DNA of 64,000 nucleotides from an uncultured Lentisphaerota bacterium (GTDB lineage: Bacteria; Verrucomicrobiota; Lentisphaeria; Oligosphaerales; CAITYL01): the NCBI GenBank assembly GCA_903921725.1, contig CAIXRA010000006.1:1-64000 (forward strand). The letters are read 5' to 3'. Below are positions 13,566 to 26,731 of this stretch, piece by piece. Both the position numbers and the translations under genes were made by a program. The notes beneath the pieces are model-generated. The model had not been told where the DNA came from, did not search any database, and worked only from the letters and a program-made list of their open reading frames with translations. Each line of letters opens with the position of its first letter. The first letter of the stretch is position 1.

Positions 13566-14133
13566 GGCAATCCCTCCGCCGCCATGTGCCCGGCATGAGA
13601 CCTCGGGATTTCACCCCGAATCTCCGCGTTTAACCCCAGCCCCCGCCGGAACTCTCCACTGCGGAAAAATCCGGAAAACCTCCAGGCCGGGCCGCCCATG
13701 CCGGAACTCAAACACGCCGCAACCGACTCCACGTACCGCCGCCCCCTCAGGGGAAAGGCTTGGAAATGCCCGGCCGCGAGGCATGTGTCTCCATAAAAAA
13801 CACGTTCGGTTTAACGTATGGCATCAAAACAAAACCGCAAGGGTTCCACCCGTAGCGACAAGAAACGGCCGGCCCCAATTTGCCACCGGATGGAGCCGCC
13901 GCATGCAACGGCTTCATGAGACATGCAGGACCGCCCTGCGGCGAAAGGGTAATCCCTGGTGGAATACGGCGAACCCCTGACAACAGCCGAGCCGAAGGCA
14001 GGACGGGCTGCCGTCAGCACCGCAAATGCCAACTCCACTTGCGGGTGTTGACCGCAAACGACAGCCAGGCGTTCATGCAACAATGGGGACGAGCGCCAAT
14101 CCCCGTTAAATGCCCGCCGGCTTTCCGGTTTAC
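13566..14133. other. Intergenic region without a recognised gene
   Basis: This stretch of about 570 bp separates the sensor operon from the hairpin element at 14134. Short open frames on both strands have no recognisable protein features or good ribosome sites. The part next to 13565 should hold the promoter of the sensor operon, but no convincing -35/-10 pair was identified. Confidence 0.5.
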
Positions 14134-14413
14134 GGGGTGGTAGCTTAGCTCCTCCTCAGCACCTTACGGGTGAAAACATTCGAAAGTTGTGCATGATTTT
14201 GCGTGGCGACGCTTTGGAGTGCGGCAATAAGTGCATCCGTTTGCCGCTTTTTCATGCGCGCGGAGCGCTGGTGTTATGGTGTTTTTGTTATAGCGGCTCC
14301 GCCGTAGTTGAAAAGCGGCAAACGGATGCACTTATTGCCGTACTCCAAAGTGTTGCCACGCAAAATCATGCACAACTTTCGAAAGTTTTAACCCGTAAGG
14401 TACTGAGGCGGAG

Positions 14414-14428
<15 letters not shown>
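14134..14428. repeat. Long hairpin element, copy 2 (extended, 295 bp)
   Basis: Two inverted arms of 118 nt (14134-14251 and 14311-14428) match with about eight mismatches by eye and surround a 59-nt loop. The inner 35 nt of each arm (TTTGGAGTGCGGCAATAAG, then TGCATCCGTTTGCCGC) is the family core shared with the copies at 1673 and 60400. The outer 80 nt, including CGAAAGTTGTGCATGATTTT, is seen only here. The right end overlaps the last codons and supplies the TAG stop of the kinase gene at 14414. Short open frames inside it look like by-products of the palindrome. Confidence 0.9.
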
Positions 14429-19102
<4,674 letters not shown>

Positions 19103-19412
19103 GCGAGGCTCCCTCCCCTTCATCGTGGCCCCCCGGCCATCCAGAGTCCCCCTGGCACCCCCTGGCGCGTGATCCCTATTCCGCCATTTTTTTTTGGCTG
19201 ACAGGAGATTGTGTTTCGTGGCGGTAAAGATAATGGAGGGACCCGGAAAAACAAAGAAACGGGGCAATATCATAATCCGCGCCATCCCCCGTCCCGTCAT
19301 CAACGCCGGGCTGATAAAACGCCGCAATGGATAATGGATGTTCTTGAACGGTGCGGGCCAAAAGGAACGGCGTCCAGACGGTACAGTATTGAGCCGCTTG
19401 AAAAACAACCGG
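19103..19412. other. Upstream region of the BarA-like kinase, no gene seen
   Basis: About 310 bp between the kinase start and the remnant gene. It contains short A- and T-rich tracts that would suit a promoter for the minus-strand kinase, but no clear -35/-10 pair could be assigned. No protein-like frame was recognised on either strand. Confidence 0.4.
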
Positions 19413-19804
19413 CATTTTGATCCGGAAGTTGCGGCACAGCCGGGAGATGATCCCCATGAAGCTGATTCCCGTTTATTGACCTGGGCGTGCCGGTCAGCAT
19501 CGCCGCCGTCTCCACCTGGTCGCACAATCTGGGCGGCGTCCGGGGCGTCCAGCGTTTTGTTCTTTTCGGCAGCAACGCACCCTCGGATCCGGGTTGGAAC
19601 GTGAACGACCGACAGACGTTCACCCCGATTGCAGAAGTGGACACCGCCGACACCGCTCCCGGGAAATTCTCCAGGAGCCGCATCCGCTGTGCTGGCAAGC
19701 CATCGCTGGGCACCTTCCGCTGGCTGGTCTGGTGTGTCTCGCCGGCGACCGGCAAGGCGGAGAACACCGCCTACCAAGAACTCCAGGTCACACCAGCTCC
19801 GTAG
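19413..19804 (+). pseudogene. Truncated, probably frameshifted remnant of a discoidin-like module
   Basis: From about 19472 the frame reads [18 protein letters not shown] and continues through [11 protein letters not shown] to [13 protein letters not shown], ending at TAG 19804. This pattern (a DLG start, a TWSHN turn, then RFVLFGS) resembles C-terminal jelly-roll modules of the F5/8 type C (discoidin) kind in secreted or surface proteins. An in-frame TGA lies just upstream, while a neighbouring frame holds a plausible continuation ([19 protein letters not shown]) that would join to FIDLG after a single-base shift near 19470. No start codon with a ribosome site and no upstream gene body are present. 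Its end overlaps the hemL 3' end by 17 bases on the opposite strand. The family name is tentative. Confidence 0.5.
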
Positions 19805-21086
19805 ACAACCCGCACGCCTGCTCTAGGCACTGCCGGGCGGCGTCCAAAAATGCCGCCACGTCCGTTTCCGTATGCGCTGTGGAGATGAAGGCCGCCTCGA
19901 ACTGCGACGGCGGCAGGTAGAACCCCCGTTCCAGCATGCCGTGGAAGAAAGCGGCGTACAAACGGGTATCGGCCGCCTTCGCCTGCGCAAGGTTCCGCAC
20001 CGGCGCCGGACAGAAGAACGGCGTGAAGACGCCACCGAGGCGGGCGCAATGGAATGGAGTCCGCAGCCCCGCGGCGACACCGGCCAGCCCGTCGGCCAGC
20101 ATGGCGCCCAGACGCTCCAGCGCCAGATACGGGTCGGTCCGCTCCAGAATCCGCAGCGTCGCCAGTCCGGCGGCGACCGCGACGGGGTTTCCGCTCAGCG
20201 TTCCGGCCTGATACACCGGCCCCAGCGGGGCGAGTTTCCGCATGATGTCCGCGCGCCCGCCCACCGCCGCCAGCGGCAGTCCGCCGCCGATGATTTTGCC
20301 GAGCGTGGTCAGATCCGGCGTGACGCCACAGAGCCGGCCGTAGGTCGTCGGGCCGAAACGGAAGCCGGTAATGACCTCGTCAAAGATCAGCAGCGCCCCC
20401 GTCTCGTCCGCCAGCGCACGGAGTCCGGCCAGAAACCCCGGGTCCGGCGGCACAAGCCCCATGTTCCCGGCCACGGGTTCCACGATGATGGCGGCCAGCT
20501 CGCGGGCATTCAATGCTGCGGCTTTGCGGGCCGCCTCCAGGTCGTTGTAGGGCACGGAGAGCGTGTCGGCGGCGGTGCCCGGCGTCACGCCTGCGGAGTC
20601 CGCAATCCCGTGCGTCAGCAGCCCGCTGCCCGCCGACACGAGCAGGGCATCGCTGTGGCCGTGGTAGCCGCCGTCGAACTTGAGGATTTTGGCGCGGCCG
20701 GTGAAACCGCGCGCCAGCCGCAGGGCGGTCATCACCGCCTCCGTGCCGGAACTGACCAGCCGCACCATCTCCAGCGGCGCCATGCGGCACAGCGCCTCCG
20801 CCAGTTCGACCTCGCCGGGCGTGCTCGCGCCAAACGTGGCGCCGTCCGCCAGTGCGCGCGCGGCGGCCTCCACGACTTCCGGATGCGCATGCCCTAAGAT
20901 CAGCGGTCCCCAGGACCCGCAGAAGTCCACCAACTCCGCACCATCGGCCGTTGTCAGCCTGGCTCCATGCCCCCGGATCATGAACACCGGCGCACCGCCG
21001 ACCGCGCGGAAGGCGCGCACCGGACTGTTCACGCCGCCTGGGATCACGCGGCACGCCCGTTCAAAGAGTTCCTTGGAAGCCCGCAT
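19788..21086 (-). CDS. hemL: Glutamate-1-semialdehyde 2,1-aminomutase HemL
   Basis: HemL is a PLP enzyme that converts glutamate-1-semialdehyde into 5-aminolevulinate, the second step of the C5 tetrapyrrole pathway. The 432-residue length is typical. Visible signatures include [10 protein letters not shown] at the N-terminus, the cofactor-contact Asp in FDEVITGFR, the PLP lysine in [12 protein letters not shown] (near residue 262) and the GTLSGNPVA loop. The ATG at 21086 lies three bases after the hemB stop codon, so translation is probably coupled. It is the last gene of the hemA-hemC/cobA/hemD-hemB-hemL operon. Its product is the substrate of HemB encoded just upstream. The 3' end overlaps a gene remnant on the other strand. 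Confidence 0.96.
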   Translation of the reverse strand: MRASKELFERACRVIPGGVNSPVRAFRAVGGAPVFMIRGHGARLTTADGAELVDFCGSWGPLILGHAHPEVVEAAARALADGATFGASTPGEVELAEALCRMAPLEMVRLVSSGTEAVMTALRLARGFTGRAKILKFDGGYHGHSDALLVSAGSGLLTHGIADSAGVTPGTAADTLSVPYNDLEAARKAAALNARELAAIIVEPVAGNMGLVPPDPGFLAGLRALADETGALLIFDEVITGFRFGPTTYGRLCGVTPDLTTLGKIIGGGLPLAAVGGRADIMRKLAPLGPVYQAGTLSGNPVAVAAGLATLRILERTDPYLALERLGAMLADGLAGVAAGLRTPFHCARLGGVFTPFFCPAPVRNLAQAKAADTRLYAAFFHGMLERGFYLPPSQFEAAFISTAHTETDVAAFLDAARQCLEQACGLSTELV

Positions 21087-21089
21087 GGT

Positions 21090-22079
21090 TCAATCCCGCA
21101 GCAGTTCGTTGTAGCGCGAAGCCCAGTAAGAGATGATGATGTCCGCTCCAGCACGGGCGATGGCCGATAGCGATTCGCGCACCATGCCGCGCAGGTTGCC
21201 GTGCCCGGCCGCGGCCGCGTCGCAGAGCATGGCGTATTCGCCGCTGACGTTGTACGCCGCAATCGGCAGCTCCGTGCGTTCCCGCAGCTTGGCGAGGAGA
21301 TCGAGGTAGAACAGCGCCGGCTTGACCATCAGGATGTCGGCCCCTTCCGCCTCGTCGAGCTGTGATTCCCGCAGGGCCAGGCGCGGATTGGCGGATGAGG
21401 CCTGGTAGCCGCGGCGGTCGCCGTGCCGCGGCGCGGAGCCCTCCGCCTCGCGGAACGGCCCGTACATGGCGGAGGCGAACTTGGTGGAGTAGCTCATGAT
21501 GATGGTGTCCGTGAAGCCGGCGGCGTCCAGCGCGGCGCGGATCGCCTGCACCTGGCCGTCCATCATCGCGCTCGGTGCCACGGCCTGCGCTCCGGCACGG
21601 GCATGCGAGAGCGCCGCCTTCGCCAGCCATTCCAGCGCCGCGTCGTTGTCCACCCGGCCGGCGGCGGCCAGCGGCCCGCAGTGCCCGTGTTCCGTGTAGG
21701 CGCAGAGGCAGACGTCTGTGAATACCGGCAGCTCCGGGAACTCCGCCCGGATCGCGCGCACGCTCCGCTGCACCACGCCATCAGGATCGACCGCCGCGCT
21801 TCCGGTGTTGTCCTTGGGCACGCCGGCGTCCGGTACGCCGAACAGCAGCACGCCGCCAAGGCCGTCCGCCACCGGTTTCTCCAGCGCCTTCAGCAGCGTG
21901 TCCGGGCTGTAGCGGAACTGCCCCGGCATCGCGGACAGCGCTTCGCAGCGGCCGCGTCCCGGCGCGACAAACACCGGCCAGATGAACTTCTCCAGGCCGG
22001 GAAGAGGCGCGTCCAGCATCCGCCGCACGCCGGCCGACTGCCGCAGCCGCCGGAGTCTGATTTCGGGAAAACCGCTCAT
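21090..22079 (-). CDS. hemB: Delta-aminolevulinic acid dehydratase HemB
   Basis: HemB condenses two 5-aminolevulinate molecules to porphobilinogen in the cytoplasm. The 329 residues contain the zinc-type cysteine cluster DVCLCAYTEHGHCG (near 123-136), the two Schiff-base lysines in YSTKFASAMYGPFR (near 199) and MVKPALFYLDLL (near 251), and the allosteric-type N-terminus (RLRRLRQSAGVRRML). The ATG at 22079 is preceded by an AAGGAGA site and overlaps the TGA of the upstream fusion gene (ATGA). The frame extends 32 codons further upstream, but those only shadow the upstream gene. The three-cysteine cluster indicates a zinc-dependent rather than purely magnesium-dependent form. Confidence 0.96.
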   Translation of the reverse strand: MSGFPEIRLRRLRQSAGVRRMLDAPLPGLEKFIWPVFVAPGRGRCEALSAMPGQFRYSPDTLLKALEKPVADGLGGVLLFGVPDAGVPKDNTGSAAVDPDGVVQRSVRAIRAEFPELPVFTDVCLCAYTEHGHCGPLAAAGRVDNDAALEWLAKAALSHARAGAQAVAPSAMMDGQVQAIRAALDAAGFTDTIIMSYSTKFASAMYGPFREAEGSAPRHGDRRGYQASSANPRLALRESQLDEAEGADILMVKPALFYLDLLAKLRERTELPIAAYNVSGEYAMLCDAAAAGHGNLRGMVRESLSAIARAGADIIISYWASRYNELLRD

Positions 22080-24199
22080 GAAAGAATCTCCTTGCCGATG
22101 ATGCTGCCGGCCAGCGCCTGAAACGCGCCGGCCACCGTGGATTCCGGAACCGTGACCGTGTTGCGGACGCCGCAAGCCTCCAGCGCCGCCGCCGTGGGGG
22201 CGCCCATGACAACCACGTCCTTGCCCTGCAGTGATTCCGGCGGCTGCAGGTCGCAGAACGCCCGAACCGCCGAGGCGCTTGCGAAAAACACGGCGTCGAA
22301 CGGCGGCAGCACCGCCGGACGCACGGGCCGGTTGCGGCAGACCACCGCATCCGTCACCCGGACGCCAAGCGCCGCCAGCTCACCGGCCAGCCGATCGCCG
22401 GCCGCATCCGACCGCAGGCGCAGCACACGGCGGCCGGACGCCAGCACGGTTTTTGCGGTCCGCAGCAGGCCGTCGGCCCCGAAGCCGGACTCCGGCATGG
22501 CATCGGCGAGCAGGCCGTGTTCGGCGAGCACGCGCGCCGCGCCGGGGCCGCACACCATGATTTTCGGCAGCCGCCGCACGTCAAACCGCTGATCGCGCAG
22601 AAGGTCGAGACAGGCCCGCGCCGCCGACGGCGAGGTCAGCACCAGCCAGTCGAACGCCCGCCCCTCCAGCAGGGGCGCCACGCCCGCCGGTTCCGGTTCG
22701 AGGCGGAGGAGCGGACAGGCCAGCGGGACGCCGCCCAGGTCGCGCACCGCCCGGTCGGCGGACGGCTGCAATTCAGCGCTGCAGGTCAGCAGGACGCGCC
22801 GGCCCGCCAGCGCGCCGCAGTTTCCCGCGGAGAGATGCGCCGCCGGTGCGCCGATGATGACCAGCCCGGGCCGCGCGGCGGCGTCCGCCGGCAGCCGCCC
22901 GACAAGATCCGCACACGTTCCCCGGATTACCGTCTCCCATGCGCCGCCCGCGTCGAACACGGCGGCGGCCGGAGTCTGCTGCGGCACACCGTCGGCGGCG
23001 AGCTGGGCCAGAATCTCCGGCAGCACGCCGACGCCCATGAAGAGGACAAGCGGGAGTTCGGCGCGTGCGGCGGCGGTGACCGCCCCGGTGGCGCCGCCGG
23101 CCTGGCGCGGGGTCATGACGCAAAAGCCGCGCGACTCACCGCGGCGCGTGAGAAGCATGCCAGTACCCGTGGTCGCGCACTGGAGGCTGCTCACGCCCGG
23201 AAGGACGCGGTACGGCAACCCGCACCCCTCCAGGACCGCCAGCTCCTCCGCCAGCCGTCCGAAAATGCCGGGATCGCCGCCCTTGAGCCGGACGACACGC
23301 AGGCCGCGGCGCGCGTAATCCGCCAGCAACAGGTTGATCGCCGCCTGCCCGGCACCGCCTTCGCCGCAGCGCTTGCCGACGTCGAGGCGCAACGCACCCG
23401 GCGGCAGGCGGTCGAGAAGGGACGGGTCGAGGAGCGCATCGTGCAGGCAGACATCCGCCGCCCGCAGCGCCTCCGCCGCCTCAAGCGTGCAGGTCCCGGC
23501 GCGCCCCGCACCGGCGCCGGCAAAGGTGACGGGCTTCACGAACAGGCTCCGCAGACGCCGCAGACGCGCGTCTCCGGCCCGGAAAGTCACGGCCAGCACG
23601 CCCTGCCCGTCCGGCACCGCCAGTTCCTCCTGCGGAATCCACTCCGAGACGCGCTCCCGCAGTCCGAGTCGGTTCAGGGCGGCGGCGGCCATCACCAGCA
23701 GGTCGAACCGGCCCGCATCGAGCTGGACCAGGCGCGATTCGATGACGCCGCGGACCGGCAGCAATTCCGCATCGGGAAACCGCCGCCGGCACCAGTCCGC
23801 CCGGCGGCCGCTGCTGACGCCGACACGCGGCCGTTCCGGCAGGCAGGCCATTGTTTTTCCGGCCGGCCGCACCAAAACATCCCGCGACTCTTCGCGCCAC
23901 GGCAGCCAGAACCAGTCAAGCCCCTGCGGCACAGGCGACGGTAGATCCTTCGCGCTGTGGACGGCAAAATCGAGACCGCCGCCGAGCAGCGCCCCGTCGA
24001 GATCGCGGGTGAAGAAATCCGCCGGGCAGGTGCGCAGATCCGTTGCCTGGTCGCGGTCGCCGGGCGAGGAAAATGGCAACAGCTCGAACGTGCAGCCGGG
24101 CAGCAGGCGCCGCAGCTCCGCGAGCGCGCCTTCCGTCTGGGCGACGCCGAGCCTACTGCCCCTCGTTCCAACCTTGAATGTGCAGGAGAAGTTGGTCAT
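22076..24199 (-). CDS. HemC (shortened)-SUMT-HemD triple fusion
   Basis: Three tetrapyrrole activities appear in one 707-residue chain. Residues about 1-215 match domains 1 and 2 of porphobilinogen deaminase (VGTRGSRLGVAQ, catalytic HSAKDLP near 81-87, cofactor-contact VGVSSGRR, RGVIESRL, PDGQGVLAV). Residues about 222-451 match uroporphyrinogen-III C-methyltransferase (VTFAGAGAGRAG, VGKRCGEGG, VVRLKGGDPGIFGR, VLPGVSS). Residues about 465-707 match uroporphyrinogen-III synthase (LVLTSPSAARACL, VVMGAPTAAALEACG). The third HemC domain, with the cysteine that anchors the dipyrromethane cofactor, is missing: methyltransferase sequence begins directly after domain 2. The ATG at 24199 lies 47 bases inside the upstream gene, implying translational coupling. 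The chain would take porphobilinogen to precorrin-2. How hydroxymethylbilane is made without the cysteine domain is unclear. Confidence 0.9.
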   Translation of the reverse strand: MTNFSCTFKVGTRGSRLGVAQTEGALAELRRLLPGCTFELLPFSSPGDRDQATDLRTCPADFFTRDLDGALLGGGLDFAVHSAKDLPSPVPQGLDWFWLPWREESRDVLVRPAGKTMACLPERPRVGVSSGRRADWCRRRFPDAELLPVRGVIESRLVQLDAGRFDLLVMAAAALNRLGLRERVSEWIPQEELAVPDGQGVLAVTFRAGDARLRRLRSLFVKPVTFAGAGAGRAGTCTLEAAEALRAADVCLHDALLDPSLLDRLPPGALRLDVGKRCGEGGAGQAAINLLLADYARRGLRVVRLKGGDPGIFGRLAEELAVLEGCGLPYRVLPGVSSLQCATTGTGMLLTRRGESRGFCVMTPRQAGGATGAVTAAARAELPLVLFMGVGVLPEILAQLAADGVPQQTPAAAVFDAGGAWETVIRGTCADLVGRLPADAAARPGLVIIGAPAAHLSAGNCGALAGRRVLLTCSAELQPSADRAVRDLGGVPLACPLLRLEPEPAGVAPLLEGRAFDWLVLTSPSAARACLDLLRDQRFDVRRLPKIMVCGPGAARVLAEHGLLADAMPESGFGADGLLRTAKTVLASGRRVLRLRSDAAGDRLAGELAALGVRVTDAVVCRNRPVRPAVLPPFDAVFFASASAVRAFCDLQPPESLQGKDVVVMGAPTAAALEACGVRNTVTVPESTVAGAFQALAGSIIGKEILS

Positions 24200-25667
24200 A
24201 CAGTTCCCGATGATTTTCCACAATGGCGTCACCGGCCTCCCGAAGCCGTGCTGCATCCGCCCGCCGGCGGCGGTCCCACGCTTTCAGTCCGTCCAAATCC
24301 ACCAGCCGCAGTTCCGGCACGGCGGCGGCCAACGCCGGTTCCACATTGCGCGGCATCGCCAGGTCCAGTATGAGCACGTCACGGCCGGCCAGGCACGGCG
24401 CGTGCGAAGTCCGCAACACCGGCTCCGCCCCGCCGGCGGCGCAGACGATGACATCGGCGCGCGCCAGCGCCGCATCAAACCCGGCCACAGGCTGCAACTC
24501 CATGCGTCCTTCGGCCCACGACGGCGCTTCGGGTTTTGTGCGGAACCAGCACCAGTCCGCCGTCGCCGCTGGATGATCCGCCAGCAGACGGCGCAAAACG
24601 CCAAGGCCCGTCACGCCGGTGCCGACAACGGCGAAGCGGGCGGCGCGCGGCGCGGACTCCGCAATGAATTCGGCCGCGACATCCTCCGCCTCGCGGGGGA
24701 GCAGGTCCGCGGCAAGCCCGCGGCGGATCTCCTTGGAAACCCGCAAGGCTGTGGCAATCCAATCCTCCAGCGCCGCGCCGGAGGAGCCGGCGGCGCGCGC
24801 GACGTCCAGCGCATCCTTGAGCTGCCCTGTGACATGCCCCTCGCCCGCGACCTGCGACAGCAGCCCCGCGCAGAGCAGCGCGCTGTGCCGGAAGGCATCC
24901 GCACCGCGCTTCACATACCATTCCTCCGGGCGCAGACGGTCGAACCCCAGCAGGCGCCGCAGCAGTTCCAGGCATGCATCCCCTTGGTCGGCGACGGCCA
25001 GCAGCTCGACCCGGTTGCAGGTCTCCATCAACAGAAATTCATGCACACCCCAGACCTGGCGCAGCAGCCGCGAGGCGGTTTCCGCACCGCCCATTGTCCG
25101 CCGGAGGTCCTCGCGCCGTGCCAGCGGAAGCTGCTCATGGCTCGCTCCAATCACCAGCAGCCCCACGTTTCCCATGGCATCCAAGTGCCGGCCGATGCTC
25201 TCCTTGACCATGCGCGCCCGGCGGCAGGAACGGCCGCCCGTACCCACCGCAACAGTCAGGCCGTGGGCGCGAGAGACGGCCGGCGAAATCAGGTCGCCCT
25301 CGCGCCAGCCGAAATCCACGCTTCCGCAGAGCACGCCGTGCGCCCGCGCATCGGACAGCACCGCCCGGTTCGCCGCCAGATTGTCCGTGGCGGCAAACAC
25401 CACCAGGAAACCGACCGTGTCTCCGGTGCGGAATCCGCGGACGATGTGGCGGATGGCTCCGGGCCGCTCCGGCACCCCCAGCAATTCCGACAACCCCCCC
25501 CCCAGTTCGGGGCTGATGACGGTCACCTCGGCGGCGGACTCGAGCAGTTGCCGCACCTTGCGGTCGGCCACGCGGCCGCCGCCGACCACGAGGCAACGCT
25601 TCCCCGCCAGCAGAAGACTGACGGGAAAGATCTTCTCGGCCTTGCGCGGTTCCTCGGGGACAGTCAT
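24153..25667 (-). CDS. Precorrin-2 dehydrogenase-glutamyl-tRNA reductase fusion
   Basis: This 504-residue protein joins the first committed and late steps of siroheme synthesis. Residues about 1-165 resemble the NAD-dependent precorrin-2 dehydrogenase/ferrochelatase part of CysG or Met8 (VVGGGRVADRK, FAATDNLAAN, ISPAVSRAHGLTVAVGTGG). Residues about 168-500 are glutamyl-tRNA reductase HemA, with the nucleophilic cysteine in METCNRVEL (Cys217), the NADP fold AVVGTGVTGLG and a C-terminal dimerisation helix. The ATG at 25667 follows a GAGGA site. It is the first gene of the tetrapyrrole operon, driven by the promoter at 25759-25786. The dehydrogenase part turns the methyltransferase product of the next gene towards sirohydrochlorin. 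Together with the sulfite reductases across the divergent promoter this points to siroheme as a main product. Confidence 0.93.
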   Translation of the reverse strand: MTVPEEPRKAEKIFPVSLLLAGKRCLVVGGGRVADRKVRQLLESAAEVTVISPELGGGLSELLGVPERPGAIRHIVRGFRTGDTVGFLVVFAATDNLAANRAVLSDARAHGVLCGSVDFGWREGDLISPAVSRAHGLTVAVGTGGRSCRRARMVKESIGRHLDAMGNVGLLVIGASHEQLPLARREDLRRTMGGAETASRLLRQVWGVHEFLLMETCNRVELLAVADQGDACLELLRRLLGFDRLRPEEWYVKRGADAFRHSALLCAGLLSQVAGEGHVTGQLKDALDVARAAGSSGAALEDWIATALRVSKEIRRGLAADLLPREAEDVAAEFIAESAPRAARFAVVGTGVTGLGVLRRLLADHPAATADWCWFRTKPEAPSWAEGRMELQPVAGFDAALARADVIVCAAGGAEPVLRTSHAPCLAGRDVLILDLAMPRNVEPALAAAVPELRLVDLDGLKAWDRRRRADAARLREAGDAIVENHRELYDQLLLHIQGWNEGQ

Positions 25668-25740
25668 GAAACAGATTCCTCATCCACAGCGGACACACTC
25701 TCCACAATTGAGCGTCCCCCAGCTTTTTTTCAACTCCTGC

Positions 25741-25768
25741 TTGTCTTTTACGGTTATAAGTATATAAT
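25741..25768 (+). promoter_or_regulatory. Sigma70-like promoter of the sulfate assimilation genes
   Basis: TTGTCT (25741-25746) and a consensus TATAAT (25763-25768) are separated by 16 bp, about 45 bp before the cysH start. The -10 box overlaps the -10 box of the opposite promoter, so the two transcription directions must compete or share a regulator. The surrounding DNA is strikingly AT-rich for this genome. Confidence 0.6.
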
Positions 25769-25786
25769 TCATATCAGTTTAGTCAA
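25759..25786 (-). promoter_or_regulatory. Sigma70-like promoter of the tetrapyrrole operon
   Basis: On the minus strand TTGACT (25786-25781) and TATACT (25764-25759) are separated by 16 bp, about 90 bp before the hemA-fusion start. Two direct AAGTATA repeats (25758-25764 and 25785-25791), 27 bp apart, lie over the promoter elements and could be operator half-sites. The regulator is unknown. Confidence 0.6.
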
Positions 25787-25811
25787 GTATAAGGAAAAGC
25801 GGGGTTCATTC

Positions 25812-26534
25812 ATGAGCGAAAAAGCACAAACCGAAACGACGGAAAACGCGGCGATAACACAACGGGAAGCCGAGGCGCTGGACGTGCTGCGGGGCGCATT
25901 GGCGAAGCACGGCGATGCCATCGCGCTGGCGTCCAGCTTCAGCCTGGAGGACGTGGTGCTTTTGGATCTCCTGAGCCGCCTCCGCAGCGGGGTGCGTGTG
26001 TTTGCCATCGACACCGGCCGCCTGCCCGAGGAGACGCTGCTCTGCGCCGACACGGCTGCGGACCGTTTCGGCCTGCGGATTGAATGGTACTTCCCGCAGC
26101 ACGCCGCAGTGGAGAAGCTGCTCCGCGAAAAGGGCGCCTATTCGTTCCGCGAGAGCCTGGAAAACCGCCATGAGTGCTGCCGGATCCGCAAGGTCGAACC
26201 GCTTTCCCGTGCGCTCACCGGGCTGACCGGCTGGATCACCGGCCTGCGCCGCGAGCAGAACATCAGCCGCACCCGGCTTGAAACGGCCGAGGCGGACATG
26301 CTCCACGGCGGCATCATGAAGTACAATCCGCTGGCGGCGTGGACGGCGGCGGACGTGCGGGCGTATGCCAAGGCGCGCCGTCTTCCGTTCAACCGGCTTT
26401 ATGCGGAGGGCTACCGTTCCATCGGTTGCGCCCCGTGTACACGCGCCGTGCAATCCGGCGAAGACGAACGCGCCGGCCGCTGGTGGTGGGAGAACCCCGA
26501 GCACAAAGAGTGCGGCCTGCATGCGAGGCATTGA
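25812..26534 (+). CDS. cysH: Adenylylsulfate (APS) reductase, CysH family
   Basis: The enzyme reduces adenylylsulfate to sulfite with thioredoxin-type electrons in assimilatory sulfate reduction. The 240-residue chain has the nucleotide-binding SSFSLEDVVLL, the DTGRLPEET motif and the RREQNISRTR arm. The 4Fe-4S cysteine set typical of APS (not PAPS) reductases is visible as ECCRIRK (near 121) and GCAPCTRA (near 205), with the catalytic cysteine in ECGLH at the C-terminus. ATG 25812 follows AAGGAAAAGCGGGG. It is the first gene of the sulfate block, and its substrate is made by CysD/CysN downstream. The cluster cysteines imply that no APS kinase step is needed, which fits the degenerate kinase domain on CysN. 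Confidence 0.94.
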   Translation: MSEKAQTETTENAAITQREAEALDVLRGALAKHGDAIALASSFSLEDVVLLDLLSRLRSGVRVFAIDTGRLPEETLLCADTAADRFGLRIEWYFPQHAAVEKLLREKGAYSFRESLENRHECCRIRKVEPLSRALTGLTGWITGLRREQNISRTRLETAEADMLHGGIMKYNPLAAWTAADVRAYAKARRLPFNRLYAEGYRSIGCAPCTRAVQSGEDERAGRWWWENPEHKECGLHARH

Positions 26535-26731
26535 GCTGAGGGAAGAGCGCGGAATGAGGGGACGGGTTAAGGGGAAGTTTGATGGGGAAGTAGCTGAGGA
26601 AGGAAAACAAAACAGCCGACAGGAATGTCTGCCCCGCCTTCTTTGAATACCACTTCCCTTCCTTCCCTTCAATTCCCCGCTTCCCAATGAAAACTTCCCC
26701 ATAAACTTCCACTAAAAAAGGAATCTCCACC

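Noticed and set aside
19103-19777. A possible 225-residue N-terminal extension of the BarA-like kinase.
   Set aside because: The extension is arginine-rich nonsense-like sequence that overlaps the discoidin-like remnant; a good ribosome site and membrane anchor mark the start at 19102.
23334-25811. A long plus-strand frame leading into the APS reductase.
   Set aside because: It is antisense to hemA/hemC; the reductase family N-terminus and ribosome site fit ATG 25812.
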